The notes under the pieces were generated by a model. The model worked only from the letters and a program-made list of their open reading frames with translations. It made no database searches and was not told the DNA's origin. The position numbers and the translations under genes are program-made. Shown here one piece after another: positions 63,870 through 64,000 of a stretch of DNA of 64,000 nucleotides. This DNA is from Pomacea canaliculata (Eukaryota > Mollusca > Gastropoda > Architaenioglossa > Ampullariidae), in contig NC_037595.1 in NCBI RefSeq assembly GCF_003073045.1, positions 12,330,074 to 12,394,073 of the forward strand, given 5' to 3'. Position 1 is the stretch's first letter, and each line of letters starts with the position of its first letter.

Positions 63870-64000
63870 GTGAGTCGCATCAAATGAGGACCCGCCCTTC
63901 AAAACCACTCAGAAGATGCAGCTGTCACTATCACGTTTATAATTCTTTTATGGTCATTATAAGCCAGGGCTTCTGCTTACGCAAAAAATTGCGTACAGTA
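63713..64000 (+). CDS. Lengsin/type I glutamine synthetase-like, copy 3: first exon, cut by the window edge
   Basis: The first coding exon is 63713-63869, 157 nt, the same length as that of copy 2, and ends at a gtgagt donor in phase 1. It encodes MSAVADDTREIDVDSY, then YVHLVIPDVNGLPRG and PRRFAWEKLSTG. Differences from copy 2 are mostly amino-acid substitutions with no gaps, which fits a functional paralogue. The remaining 131 bases are intron. Exons corresponding to 57318 and 58064 of copy 2 are expected beyond the window, in the same strand. Confidence 0.85.
   Translation, partial: MSAVADDTREIDVDSYDYVHLVIPDVNGLPRGQVIPRRFAWEKLSTGVDLYYGESHQMRTRPSKPLRRCSCHYHVYNSFMVIISQGFCLRKKLRTV

Overview
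This is nuclear DNA from an animal, most likely a mollusc and probably a gastropod (inference). Genes have many small exons with GT-AG introns and long AT-rich introns. Microsatellites, a tRNA-derived SINE, RTE-type and CR1/Jockey-type retrotransposon fragments and a pogo/Tigger-type DNA transposon lie between them. No prokaryotic operon, CRISPR array or rRNA gene is visible. Splice sites and identities were read by eye, without a database search.

Layout. (1) 113-16102, minus strand: a SYCP1 gene (synaptonemal complex transverse filament protein) in 28 coding exons, about 1030 aa. Exon phases chain cleanly except for one exon with a 1-nt frameshift and one uncertain junction. An intron holds a decayed RTE element in the same orientation. 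(2) 16771-17630: a short Tigger-like element with intact inverted repeats and a TA target duplication, just upstream of the SYCP1 5' end; it keeps only the DNA-binding N-terminus of the transposase. (3) 17.8-27.5 kb: intergenic, with a retrotransposon RT fragment. (4) 27505-30414, minus strand: a three-exon RING-like protein with a Ser/Tyr/Gly-rich N-terminus and a His cluster where the first RING zinc-ligand pair should be; two 1-nt frameshifts interrupt it. (5) 30.4-49.2 kb: mostly repeats and unassigned DNA, with a weak plus-strand candidate gene start at 33.3-34.5 kb. (6) 49.2-64 kb, plus strand: an array of three lengsin/type I glutamine synthetase-like genes. Copy 1 lacks a visible first exon and has two frameshifts. 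Copy 2 is complete (56172-58957, about 446 aa). Copy 3 has its first exon at 63713 and runs off the window. Copies 2 and 3 start 7541 bases apart, and their upstream regions are homologous, so the array grew by segmental duplication.

How the genes relate. SYCP1, the RING-like gene and the lengsin-like array show no functional link; only the array is a true gene cluster. Single-base frameshifts in three otherwise intact genes suggest residual indel errors in the assembly rather than several independent pseudogenes, but copy 1 of the array may be a real pseudogene. The best leads are the degenerate His-rich RING protein, the tandem lengsin-like array with signs of gene conversion and a duplicated 42-nt mini-exon, and the Tigger remnant beside a meiotic promoter.
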